Assembly (NCBI GenBank): GCA_036258055.1
Contig: DATAEK010000078.1
Coordinates: 1 to 22,702 of the forward strand
Source: DATAEK01 sp036258055
Lineage (GTDB): Bacteria; Acidobacteriota; Vicinamibacteria; Vicinamibacterales; 2-12-FULL-66-21
DNA length: 22,702 nucleotides
Direction of reading: 5' to 3'
Below, in pieces: positions 14,933-22,702 of this stretch; the first letter of the stretch is position 1; each line of letters begins with the position of its first letter. Made by a program: the position numbers and the translations under genes. Below the pieces are notes generated by a model. The model made no database searches and had not been told where the DNA came from. It saw only the letters and a program-made list of their open reading frames with translations.

Positions 14933-16942
14933 ATGCCGCGGACTGCCCCCTCCAGTGTGCTGGCCCGCCTCGTCGCGCAGGGCACCCGTCCTGGCGATCT
15001 GCTCCCGGAACTGCATCGTGAGCTCCTGGCGAGCACCGGCGGATCCCGTTCGATCGTGCTCGAACGGCACGGCAACGAGTATCGCGCCACATCCGGACGC
15101 GGGTTCGGTGAACTCGGTGCACGCATCGCGGGGAACGAAGCTTTCGAGCTGACCTCTCGCGTCACTGAATATCCGGCCATCATCGAGCTCGGCGCTCTGC
15201 CGACTCTCCAGCGAGTCCTCGCGTCCGCGCGCGCCCTGATCGTGCCGGTCGTCGGATGGCGTGAGCCCGGCGTGCTCGCCGTCGGGGATCCGTCTGCACC
15301 CGACGATCAGGTGCTGGCGAGCGCTTCGACTGCGTCCGTGGAGTTCGGCCTCGTCGTCGAATGGAACCACCTCGCCCGCGAGCGCTCGTTCCACGAGCGT
15401 CTTCGAGAGTTCTCGGTAGCGTTCTGGCGAAGCCTGGCATCGCCGGCAAGCGGACAGATCGCGCTCGAATCGCTCACATCCGACGTCAACACCCTGCTCG
15501 GCACGAAAGCGGTTTCGATCTGGCTGCACGATCGTCGCGCTCGCGAGCTCGTGCTCAGCGCTTCGTCGGACCCGGTGCGTCAGGCCGCGCGACCGCGGGT
15601 GTCCGCTGACGATCGCCGCCATCCGGTCGCGGACGGCCTGCGGCTCGATCGGGCGCAGGCAATCGACACGGCGGGCGCTGATCCGGTCATTGTGGCTCCG
15701 CTGCGCGGCTGGCGCCGTGCGCTCGGCGTGGTCACGATTGACGGAAGCGCGCCCGGCTTTGACGACGCGGGGCGGCTGGCGCTGGTGCAGGAGCTCACGA
15801 GGCAGCTCTCGGTGGCGATCGAAAACCGGCAGCTGCTCGACGAGATCCTGAAGCAGCGGCGCTTGCTCGAAGACACGTTCCACTCTCTCGACGATCTCCT
15901 CGTCGTCACCAACAGTGGCCTGCGGGTCGTGCAGACCAACGAGGCCTTCGCCTCACGGCTGCACAGCACGCGAGCTGCGCTGATCGACCGGCGGCTCGAC
16001 GAGCTCGTCGGACCCGAGCTGACCGCGTGGATCCAGGGCGACGAAACGGCCGTGGACACGATGGCCACTGCCCGCACGCGCACGTTCGACTCGAGCGTGC
16101 TTGGCGGCACGTTTATCGTGACGGTGACGCCGCTGGTCAGCCAGGACGGCGAGTCCGCGGGGCGTGTCATGGTCGCGCGCGACATCACCGCGCAGATGCG
16201 GCTCGAGGCCGAGCGCGAGGTGCTGCGCACGAAGCTTGCGCAGACCGAGAAGCTTGCGGCCCTGGGGCAGTTCGTCGCCGGGATTGCCCACGAGATGAAC
16301 AACCCGCTCCAGGGGGTCCTCGGACATCTCGAACTGCTCATCGACAACAACCCGTCGGCGAAATCCGTGCGAGCGGAATTGCGCCGCATTTATCACGACG
16401 CGGATCGCGCGGCGAAGATCGTGCACGACCTGCTCGTCTTCACCGGTTCGCACCACATGACGCGACGCCGGTTGAAGATCGACCGCGTGCTGTCCCGGGC
16501 GCTCGCCAGCCGCCGGACAGCCCAGGCCAGACAGCAGATCACAGTCGTACGCGACCACGCCGACAGTCTGCCCGCTGTCGTCGGCGATCCACTCCGCCTT
16601 CAACAGGCCTTCGTGAACGTGATGGTCAACGCCGAGCAGGCCATCGCCGGCGCAGGACCAGCGGGCACTATCCGCATCACCACCTGTCTCAGTGACGATC
16701 GCGAACGGATCGTGACAACGATTAGCGATAGTGGACGCGGCATCGCGCCCGACCATCTCCCGCGGGTCTTCGATCCGTTCTTCACGACCAAGGAAGTCGG
16801 GCAGGGAACCGGGCTCGGGCTGGCAATCACGTATGGAATCGTGCAGGAACATCGAGGCGTCATTACCGTCGCGAACGCGCCGGACGGCGGCGCCGCCGTC
16901 ACCCTGGAATTGCCCGTCGCCGACAGCGTTGAAGGAGTGTGA
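14933..16942 (+). CDS. Soluble GAF-GAF-PAS sensor histidine kinase
   Basis: 669 residues without any membrane helix, so it is cytoplasmic. Two GAF-like regions (about 20-140 and 155-300; ALGVVTIDGSAPGFDD is the typical GAF end) are followed by a PAS domain (312-420; LLVVTNSGLRVVQTNEAF) and a short coil. The HisKA domain carries the phosphorylated H453 (LGQFVAGIAHEMNNPLQGVL). The HATPase domain has an N-box (LQQAFVNVMVNAEQAI), G1 (DSGRGIAP, 599-606), F-box (FDPFFTTK) and G2 (GTGLGLAI). It senses an internal signal and should phosphorylate the receiver of the next gene, which starts 43 nt downstream. It is transcribed divergently from the ECF sigma operon. The GAF ligands cannot be read from sequence. 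Confidence 0.93.
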   Translation: MPRTAPSSVLARLVAQGTRPGDLLPELHRELLASTGGSRSIVLERHGNEYRATSGRGFGELGARIAGNEAFELTSRVTEYPAIIELGALPTLQRVLASARALIVPVVGWREPGVLAVGDPSAPDDQVLASASTASVEFGLVVEWNHLARERSFHERLREFSVAFWRSLASPASGQIALESLTSDVNTLLGTKAVSIWLHDRRARELVLSASSDPVRQAARPRVSADDRRHPVADGLRLDRAQAIDTAGADPVIVAPLRGWRRALGVVTIDGSAPGFDDAGRLALVQELTRQLSVAIENRQLLDEILKQRRLLEDTFHSLDDLLVVTNSGLRVVQTNEAFASRLHSTRAALIDRRLDELVGPELTAWIQGDETAVDTMATARTRTFDSSVLGGTFIVTVTPLVSQDGESAGRVMVARDITAQMRLEAEREVLRTKLAQTEKLAALGQFVAGIAHEMNNPLQGVLGHLELLIDNNPSAKSVRAELRRIYHDADRAAKIVHDLLVFTGSHHMTRRRLKIDRVLSRALASRRTAQARQQITVVRDHADSLPAVVGDPLRLQQAFVNVMVNAEQAIAGAGPAGTIRITTCLSDDRERIVTTISDSGRGIAPDHLPRVFDPFFTTKEVGQGTGLGLAITYGIVQEHRGVITVANAPDGGAAVTLELPVADSVEGV

Positions 16943-16985
16943 AGCGCGCTCGAAGTCGTCCAAAGTCTGGTAAAGTACTCTGGCG

Positions 16986-17570
16986 ATGATCGACGAGAGT
17001 TTTCTGACGACCGAAGAGGTACTCGACTACCTACAGGTCAATCTCCGTACGGTCTATCGGCTGATTAAGGCAGGCAAAATTCCCGCGGTCCGCGTCGGCC
17101 GGCAGTGGCGCTTCCGCAAGCGCGATATCGACGCCTGGCTCGAGAGCCAGAGGCCGCGCAACATCCGACCGGTCGTGACCACCACGCGCAGCGTCGCCGC
17201 GATGACCGCTCGCCCGCGCGTGCTCGTCGTCGACGACGAGGCGACCATCCGTGATCTGCTGGCGAAAACGCTGGCACTCGCGGAGTACGACGTGGACATC
17301 GCGCCCGACGGCCGAACCGCGCTCGAGCGGCTCCGCATCATCCCCTACGATCTGCTGATTACCGACCTGAAGATGCCGGGCGTCGACGGCCTCACTGTGA
17401 TTCGAGAGGCGCGGCGTCTCAAGCCGGACATCCCGGTGATCATCGTCACCGGCTTCTCGACCGAAGCCAGCGCCATCGAGGCCGTGAATCTCGGTGTGTC
17501 CGGATATCTCACCAAACCGTTTCGGGTTCCGCGCGTGCTCGCGGCCGCCGCAAAGGCGCTCGGCGAGTAA
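16986..17570 (+). CDS. Response regulator with N-terminal excisionase-type HTH and C-terminal receiver domain
   Basis: 194 residues. Residues 6-53 are a MerR/excisionase-like winged HTH (LTTEEVLDYLQVNLRTVYRL, then KIPAVRVGRQWRFRKRDIDAW). After a 20-residue basic/Thr linker, residues 77-192 are a receiver domain with the acidic pair D83-D84, phospho-acceptor D127 (LLITDLKMPG), T155 and K177 (YLTKPF), so all switch residues are present. Normal DNA-binding response regulators have the receiver first, so the order is reversed here. The HTH type is the single-domain kind used by Xis and BldC. The gene follows the GAF-GAF-PAS kinase and probably acts with it. A 14-bp palindrome begins 5 nt after the stop. 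The start is ATG 16986; no strong Shine-Dalgarno sequence is seen. Confidence 0.9.
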   Translation: MIDESFLTTEEVLDYLQVNLRTVYRLIKAGKIPAVRVGRQWRFRKRDIDAWLESQRPRNIRPVVTTTRSVAAMTARPRVLVVDDEATIRDLLAKTLALAEYDVDIAPDGRTALERLRIIPYDLLITDLKMPGVDGLTVIREARRLKPDIPVIIVTGFSTEASAIEAVNLGVSGYLTKPFRVPRVLAAAAKALGE

Positions 17571-17983
17571 GCCTTGACCTCTAGAGGTCTACAGCTCCGC
17601 ATTAAATCCGTTGTCGTCATATAAAGTCGCTCAAAGGCGCGTCTCGTGCGTTTTCACGGGGAGATGCTAGAGGGCGGCACGTGGACACGGTCGATGTTGC
17701 CGTCAACGCGCGCCATCGCCCTGCCCGGCAAACGTCGGCACGGTTGCGACGTCCGCCGAACCACCGGGACCTTCGATAAACCCAGGACTCCTAGCGACGC
17801 AAGCCGACCCGTGCTGTGGCGGGCTTGGCACGCGGATCGACGGAGAGCGCTGCCGCCAAATCGCCGTGTACGGTGTGCTAAAGTGATACGTTTCGGGTCG
17901 CCCCCCGTACGCCTGATGGGACCACACCTCCCCGGCAGCCACGCGGCTCGCCGCGGGCGCGCGGCATTCGGGCGCCGTCACTC
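17571..17983. other. 413-nt gap between the HTH-REC regulator and the ABC-F gene, no confident gene
   Basis: No tRNA, rRNA or known ncRNA is recognised. Seen by eye are a 14-bp palindrome at the start, an AT-richer patch (17600-17625) with TATAAA at 17620, and the stem ACGTCG (17732-17737) / CGACGT (17747-17752). Two overlapping pairings lie near the end: GGTGTG (17872-17877) with CACACC (17923-17928), and GTACGG (17868-17873) with CCGTAC (17905-17910). The last two are mutually exclusive because they share 17872-17873. A 113-codon frame (17646-17987) ends as ATGA over the ABC-F start, but its Arg-rich composition is that of chance coding. The region could hold a promoter and a structured leader. 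Confidence 0.4.
17576..17589. repeat. Perfect 14-bp palindrome after the HTH-REC regulator gene
   Basis: GACCTCTAGAGGTC reads the same on both strands. It overlaps a TTGACC hexamer (17574-17579) that resembles a -35 box. MerR-type regulators often bind a dyad lying just inside a promoter, and the preceding gene encodes a MerR/Xis-like HTH, so an operator is possible. As an RNA stem it would have only 5 bp and no following T-run, so a terminator is unlikely. Confidence 0.4.
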
Positions 17984-19987
17984 ATGATTCAACTGGCATC
18001 TCTCAGCAAGGCCTTCGGCGATCGAGTGCTGCTCGACTCCGTGAGCTGGCAGATCGACGACCGCGAACGCGTCGGCCTGAGCGGCCCCAACGGCGCCGGC
18101 AAGACGACGCTGCTGAAGATGCTGGCGGGGCTCGACGAGCCCGACGGTGGCGGCGTCGTCAAACCATCCGGTCTCACCATCGGCTACCTTCCGCAGGATG
18201 GGCTCAATCACAGCGGCCGCACCCTCAAAGAGGAAGCCGGGCTCGCCTTCGAGAGCCTGCTCGACATGCGGAAGGAAATTCAGACCCTCGAGGACCGCCT
18301 CGCGCACGACACCGGCCACGAATCCGAGCACGCGTCGATGCTGTCCCGTTACAGCGAGCTGCAGGACAACTTCCGGCGGCTCGAGGGCTACAGCATCGAT
18401 CTGAAGATCACCACGATCCTCCGCGGCCTGGGATTCTCGCCCGAGGATCTCGACCGGCCGACCGAGACGTTTTCCGGCGGTTGGCAGATGCGCATCGCGC
18501 TCGCGAAGCTCCTGCTCCGTAGGCCAGGCCTGCTGCTTCTCGACGAGCCGACGAACCATCTCGATCTCGACGCCCGCAACTGGCTCGAGGAGTACCTCTC
18601 GGACTACCCGCACGCGGTGATTCTTGTCTCGCACGACCGCTTCTTCCTCGACTCGGTCGTCACTCGCATCACCGAGATCGGACTGCGGAAGCTGACGGAC
18701 TACACCGGGAACTACAGCGACTACCTGCGCGAGCGTGAGGCGCGGATGGAGCGTCTCCGTCAACAGAAGAGCGACCAGGACGACGAGGTCGCCCGGATGA
18801 AGGCGTTCATCGATCGATTCCGATATCAGGCCACCAAAGCTGCGCAAGTGCAGAGCCGCATCAAGATGCTCGAGAAGGTCGTGCCGATCGAGATCCCGCC
18901 GGAGCGCAAGCGCGTCCACTTCTCGTTCCCGGCCTGCGTCAAGAGCGGGCGCACGGTGCTCGATCTGCGAGGCATCTCCAAGGCCTACGGGCCGGTCCGC
19001 GTGTTCGACCGCGTGAACCTTCACATCGAGCGCGGCGATCGCATTGCTCTCATCGGCCCGAACGGCGCGGGCAAGTCCACGATGATGCGGATGCTGTCGG
19101 GCGTCGAAGCGCCCGATACCGGCACACGGACCGAGGGGCACCAGGTCGTGACGCAGTACTTCGCGCAGGACGAGGCAGCACGCCTCGACCCCACGCTGAC
19201 GGTGTACGGGACGCTGGCTGGTGACGCCCCGATTCACATGGTCCCGCACATCCGGAACATCCTCGGCGGCTTCCTTTTTTCGGGCGACGACGTCGAGAAG
19301 CCCGTGCGCGTGTTGTCGGGAGGTGAGCGCACCAGGCTGGCGGTTGCGCGCATGCTCCTGCGACCGTCGAACACGCTCCTGCTCGATGAGCCGACGAACC
19401 ATCTGGATCTCGATTCGAAGGACGTGCTGCTCGAAGCGCTCGAGGACTTCGGGGGCACCCTCATCTTCGTCTCGCACGACCGCTACTTCGTGGACAAGCT
19501 CGCCACGAAGGTCGTCGACATCGGCCACGGGCAGGCACTCCTCTATCCCGGCAACTACGAAGAGTTCCTCTGGAGCCGGAAGCAACAGATGGCGCCCGCG
19601 CCCGCTCCGGTTGCAGCGACGAAGTCGACGAGCCCTGCGAAGCCGTCAGAGAAGTCGCCGAAGAAGGCACCAGCGCCGGCAGCATCAGCGCCTCCCGGCA
19701 CCGACAAGGTGGCAGCGCAGATCTCGTATGAGGACCGCAAACGGAACGAAGCGGAAACACGCAAGGTCAAGAAGGCGGCGGACCAGCGCCGCAAGCGTAT
19801 TGAAGAGCTCGAAGCCCGCATCGCCGATCGCGAGCAGGCGATCAAAGAGATCGAGTCGTCGATGTCGACGCCTGGTTTCTACGAAAACCGGGATGCGGCC
19901 CAGCCGATCATCGACCGGCATCAGGCCCTGATGTGGGAGGTGGGCGATTTGATGAACGAATGGGAAGCTCTACAGACAGATTTGTAA
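17984..19987 (+). CDS. ABC-F family ATPase (ribosome-associated translation factor type)
   Basis: 667 residues with two ABC cassettes and no membrane helices, so it is not a transporter. Cassette 1 has Walker A GPNGAGKT (34-41), signature FSGGWQMRIALAKLL and Walker B LLLLDEPTNHLDLD. Cassette 2 has GPNGAGKS, LSGGERTRLAVARMLL and TLLLDEPTNHLDLDSKD. The inter-cassette linker is charged and helical (DYLREREARMERLRQQKSDQ and on), as in the P-site-tRNA-interaction linker of EttA/Uup/YheS. An Ala/Pro/Lys-rich hinge (about 535-575) precedes a C-terminal coiled-coil hairpin (ETRKVKKAADQRRKRIEELE). ABC-F proteins act at the ribosomal E site in translation rescue or antibiotic protection. This looks like a housekeeping Uup/YheS-like member; resistance type cannot be excluded. 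ATG 17984 has no Shine-Dalgarno match. Confidence 0.93.
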   Translation: MIQLASLSKAFGDRVLLDSVSWQIDDRERVGLSGPNGAGKTTLLKMLAGLDEPDGGGVVKPSGLTIGYLPQDGLNHSGRTLKEEAGLAFESLLDMRKEIQTLEDRLAHDTGHESEHASMLSRYSELQDNFRRLEGYSIDLKITTILRGLGFSPEDLDRPTETFSGGWQMRIALAKLLLRRPGLLLLDEPTNHLDLDARNWLEEYLSDYPHAVILVSHDRFFLDSVVTRITEIGLRKLTDYTGNYSDYLREREARMERLRQQKSDQDDEVARMKAFIDRFRYQATKAAQVQSRIKMLEKVVPIEIPPERKRVHFSFPACVKSGRTVLDLRGISKAYGPVRVFDRVNLHIERGDRIALIGPNGAGKSTMMRMLSGVEAPDTGTRTEGHQVVTQYFAQDEAARLDPTLTVYGTLAGDAPIHMVPHIRNILGGFLFSGDDVEKPVRVLSGGERTRLAVARMLLRPSNTLLLDEPTNHLDLDSKDVLLEALEDFGGTLIFVSHDRYFVDKLATKVVDIGHGQALLYPGNYEEFLWSRKQQMAPAPAPVAATKSTSPAKPSEKSPKKAPAPAASAPPGTDKVAAQISYEDRKRNEAETRKVKKAADQRRKRIEELEARIADREQAIKEIESSMSTPGFYENRDAAQPIIDRHQALMWEVGDLMNEWEALQTDL

Positions 19988-20007
19988 TTCAACGTCACAT
20001 TTGTAAT
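19980..20007 (+). repeat. Direct repeat ATTTGTAAT spaced by 19 nt at the ABC-F stop
   Basis: ATTTGTAAT occurs at 19980-19988, containing the ABC-F stop codon TAA, and again at 19999-20007. The AT-rich patch is unusual for this genome. It lies at the left end of the 202-nt gap before the next kinase gene. Confidence 0.4.
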
Positions 20008-20189
20008 CACAGGCTCGGCCGCTCCGAATCCCTCCTTTTCAAAAGCTTCGATTTTTCAACAGTTTGCGCGCAGCCAATCGGGGTACATCCTTTGCCCTTG
20101 CACAGGAACCGGCTCGGGTAGGGGCCCGGGATTCGTCCGCCGCCCGTCCTAGCACCGAAACGGCCGCCAGGAGCCGCCGTAACTTGAAG

Positions 20190-21461
20190 ATGGAAAACAG
20201 CTTGGCTGACCAGGATCACGCAATTACAATACTGCCGCCGGATGACACCGGTGTCGAGACCGATCCTGTTGTGTCGCCACGTAAATCCGCGCCTGCCGAA
20301 CGCCAATCCGCGTCCAAACGCGCGATTCAGAGCCGAACTCGTCAGCGACCCGAGGAAGCAGCGGGAGTAGACCCGCAACATTTCTATCGGGACCTCGTCT
20401 GGAGCCTCCGCAACGGCGTCCTGGCGGTGACTCGCGACGGCCGGGTCGCGGTGATGAACGAAGCCGCCTACCAGATCCTCGGCCTGAAGTCGCGGGCGGG
20501 GGACATCGGCAAGCCCTTCACCTCCATCCTGAAGGACGAGCCCGACGTCTGCCGCGTCATCGCGGCGGCCTTCGATCTCTCGCACCTGCCGAGCCGGGTT
20601 GAGCTCCGGCTGAAGACCACGGGCAAGGTTATCGGCTACACCCTCTCGCAGGTCCGCAGCGCCCGCGGGCGTGTGACCGGCGCGACGATGTTCTTCAAGG
20701 ACCTCACGCGGGTGGAGCAACTGGTCGAGCGCGAACGGCTTCGCGACCGGCTTGCGGCGCTTGGCGAGATGGCGGCGGCGATCGCGCACGAGGTCAAGAA
20801 TCCGCTCGGCGGCATCGAGGTGATGGCGGGCATCCTCAAGCGCCAGCTCCCGGACTCGGAAGACGCACAGTCGATCCTCGCGGACATCATCAAGGAAGCG
20901 AAGATGGCCAACGCCATCGTCCTCGAGGTCCTCGAGTTCGTCCGCCCCATCCGGCTGCAGGTCGAGCGCATTTCGCTGTCGGACGTGATCCGTGACGCGG
21001 TGTCGCTCTCGGAAGGGCACGTGCCGCGCGGTGACGTGGCCGTCGAGATTGCACTGCCCGCGGATCTGGCGGCCATCCAGGGCGATCCGCACCAGCTCCG
21101 TCAGCTGTTCACGAACCTGCTGACCAACGCGTTCGAGGCACTCACCGGCCGCGGCTCCGTGCGTATCCTCGCCACGCAGCTGCAAGAGGAAGAGCCGCCT
21201 GCCGGGAGCGACATCGTCAGCAGCACCAGCATTCAGGTGGACGTGATGGACGACGGACCGGGTGTTCCGCCAGAAGTGATGGACCGGATCTTCAGCCCGT
21301 TCTTCACGACCAAGCCGCAGGGATCAGGACTCGGGCTGGCGATCGTGCGCAAGATTGTCGACGCGCACGACGGCCGGATCGACGTCAGCCAGCGTCGCGG
21401 CGGCGGAACGCAGTTCAGGGTGACGCTGCCGGTGACGGGGAATCATCAGCTGTTCGGGTAA
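20190..21461 (+). CDS. NtrB-like PAS sensor histidine kinase
   Basis: About 423 residues and no membrane helix. After a disordered, Ser/Arg-rich N-terminus (1-60) there is a PAS domain (about 65-175; DLVWSLRNGVLAVTRDGRVA, NEAAYQILGLKSRAGDIG). The HisKA domain carries phospho-acceptor H200 (LGEMAAAIAHEVKNPLGGIE). The HATPase domain shows an N-box (LRQLFTNLLTNAFEAL), DDGPGVPPEV, FSPFFTTKPQ and GSGLGLAIVRKIV. The compact PAS-HisKA layout is that of kinases paired with NtrC-type activators, and such a gene follows 93 nt downstream. Start: ATG 20190. A TTG at 20184, with AGGAG (20169-20173) 10 nt before it, is equally possible. The open frame back to a TTG at 20064 seems too long. Confidence 0.92.
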   Translation: MENSLADQDHAITILPPDDTGVETDPVVSPRKSAPAERQSASKRAIQSRTRQRPEEAAGVDPQHFYRDLVWSLRNGVLAVTRDGRVAVMNEAAYQILGLKSRAGDIGKPFTSILKDEPDVCRVIAAAFDLSHLPSRVELRLKTTGKVIGYTLSQVRSARGRVTGATMFFKDLTRVEQLVERERLRDRLAALGEMAAAIAHEVKNPLGGIEVMAGILKRQLPDSEDAQSILADIIKEAKMANAIVLEVLEFVRPIRLQVERISLSDVIRDAVSLSEGHVPRGDVAVEIALPADLAAIQGDPHQLRQLFTNLLTNAFEALTGRGSVRILATQLQEEEPPAGSDIVSSTSIQVDVMDDGPGVPPEVMDRIFSPFFTTKPQGSGLGLAIVRKIVDAHDGRIDVSQRRGGGTQFRVTLPVTGNHQLFG

Positions 21462-21541
21462 CGCGCGGGCAATTGACCGCGCCAGCGGTTCAGGAACGAT
21501 TCGGGCTTCGGTGCGACGGGCGGCGCTCGTAACTCAGTAGA

Positions 21542-21547
21542 GAGAGG
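21542..21547 (+). promoter_or_regulatory. Ribosome binding site of the NtrC-family regulator
   Basis: GAGAGG ends 7 nt before ATG 21555, a well-spaced Shine-Dalgarno match that fixes the start of the partial regulator gene. Confidence 0.7.
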
Positions 21548-21554
21548 CAGAGCA

Positions 21555-22702
<1,148 letters not shown>

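Noticed and set aside
14918..16963. Two long minus-strand frames (14918-15883, 15953-16963) under the first kinase
   Set aside because: Both are antisense to a kinase with GAF, PAS, HisKA and HATPase motifs.
17732..17752. Stem ACGTCG/CGACGT as a possible ncRNA or terminator
   Set aside because: Only 6 bp with a 9-nt loop and no T-run; no match to any ncRNA consensus I know.
17825..17840. TTGGCACG resembling the -24 half of a sigma54 promoter upstream of the ABC-F gene
   Set aside because: The -12 half at the required spacing reads TCGA, not TTGC, so the essential GC is missing.
17646..17987. 113-codon plus-strand frame whose stop overlaps the ABC-F start as ATGA
   Set aside because: The overlap is suggestive, but the product is very Arg-rich, lacks any pattern, begins at a GTG without ribosome site and looks like chance coding in GC-rich DNA. 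Kept only as part of the leader discussion.
17978..19585. 535-codon open frame on the minus strand under the ABC-F gene
   Set aside because: It mirrors the ABC-F reading frame, shows no domain and is rich in Arg, Glu, Val and His as expected from antisense of GC-rich codons. The plus-strand gene has all ABC motifs.
20007..21185. 392-codon minus-strand frame under the NtrB-like kinase
   Set aside because: Antisense shadow of a kinase with complete motifs; no recognisable protein features of its own.

Overview
The window is gene-dense, high-GC bacterial chromosome with no phage, IS, CRISPR, rRNA or tRNA that I can recognise. Gene content suggests a free-living Gram-negative, most likely an Acidobacteriota member of the Vicinamibacteria type. 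The clues are HslVU, a TamB/AsmA-like protein, lipoproteins, an ECF sigma factor with a zinc-finger anti-sigma, a PEGA-domain Tyr/Gly-rich exported protein and an acyl-CoA carboxylase split into three genes. The taxonomic call is inference from gene style, not from a marker gene.

Region 1 (about 1-8878, minus strand) is one tightly packed nine-gene run read from right to left: hslV, hslU, a fibronectin-III lipoprotein, a fumarylacetoacetate-hydrolase-family enzyme, a small transaldolase, acyl-CoA carboxylase beta subunit, biotin carboxylase, biotin carrier protein, and the first 116 codons of a TamB/AsmA-like protein that leaves the window. Several junctions are ATGA or GTGA overlaps or gaps below 15 nt, so translational coupling is likely. 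Protein quality control, central carbon metabolism (propionyl/acetyl-CoA carboxylation, transaldolase) and envelope assembly are transcribed together.

Region 2 (8879-10601) holds a divergent promoter region, a secreted Gly/Ser- and Tyr/Gly-rich PEGA protein on the plus strand, and a small four-helix membrane protein whose start codon lies directly behind a perfect hairpin.

Region 3 (10604-14785, minus strand) reads ECF sigma factor, zinc-finger transmembrane anti-sigma factor, two exported proteins of unknown function and an APC-family amino acid permease. Spacing is overlapping to 37 nt, so it looks like a single envelope-signalling operon.

Region 4 (14933-22702, plus strand) is a signalling block: a soluble GAF-GAF-PAS histidine kinase, a response regulator with reversed domain order (excisionase-type HTH first, receiver second), a 413-nt gap, an ABC-F ATPase, an NtrB-like PAS histidine kinase and the first 382 codons of an NtrC-family sigma54 activator that runs off the right edge. 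Two two-component pairs therefore flank an ABC-F translation factor.

The best leads for something less described are the HTH-REC regulator with its kinase, the two unknown exported proteins in the sigma/anti-sigma operon, the unexplained gap upstream of the ABC-F gene, and the cysteine at the acyl-CoA specificity position of the carboxylase beta subunit. I found no clear-cut new defence or mobile system.
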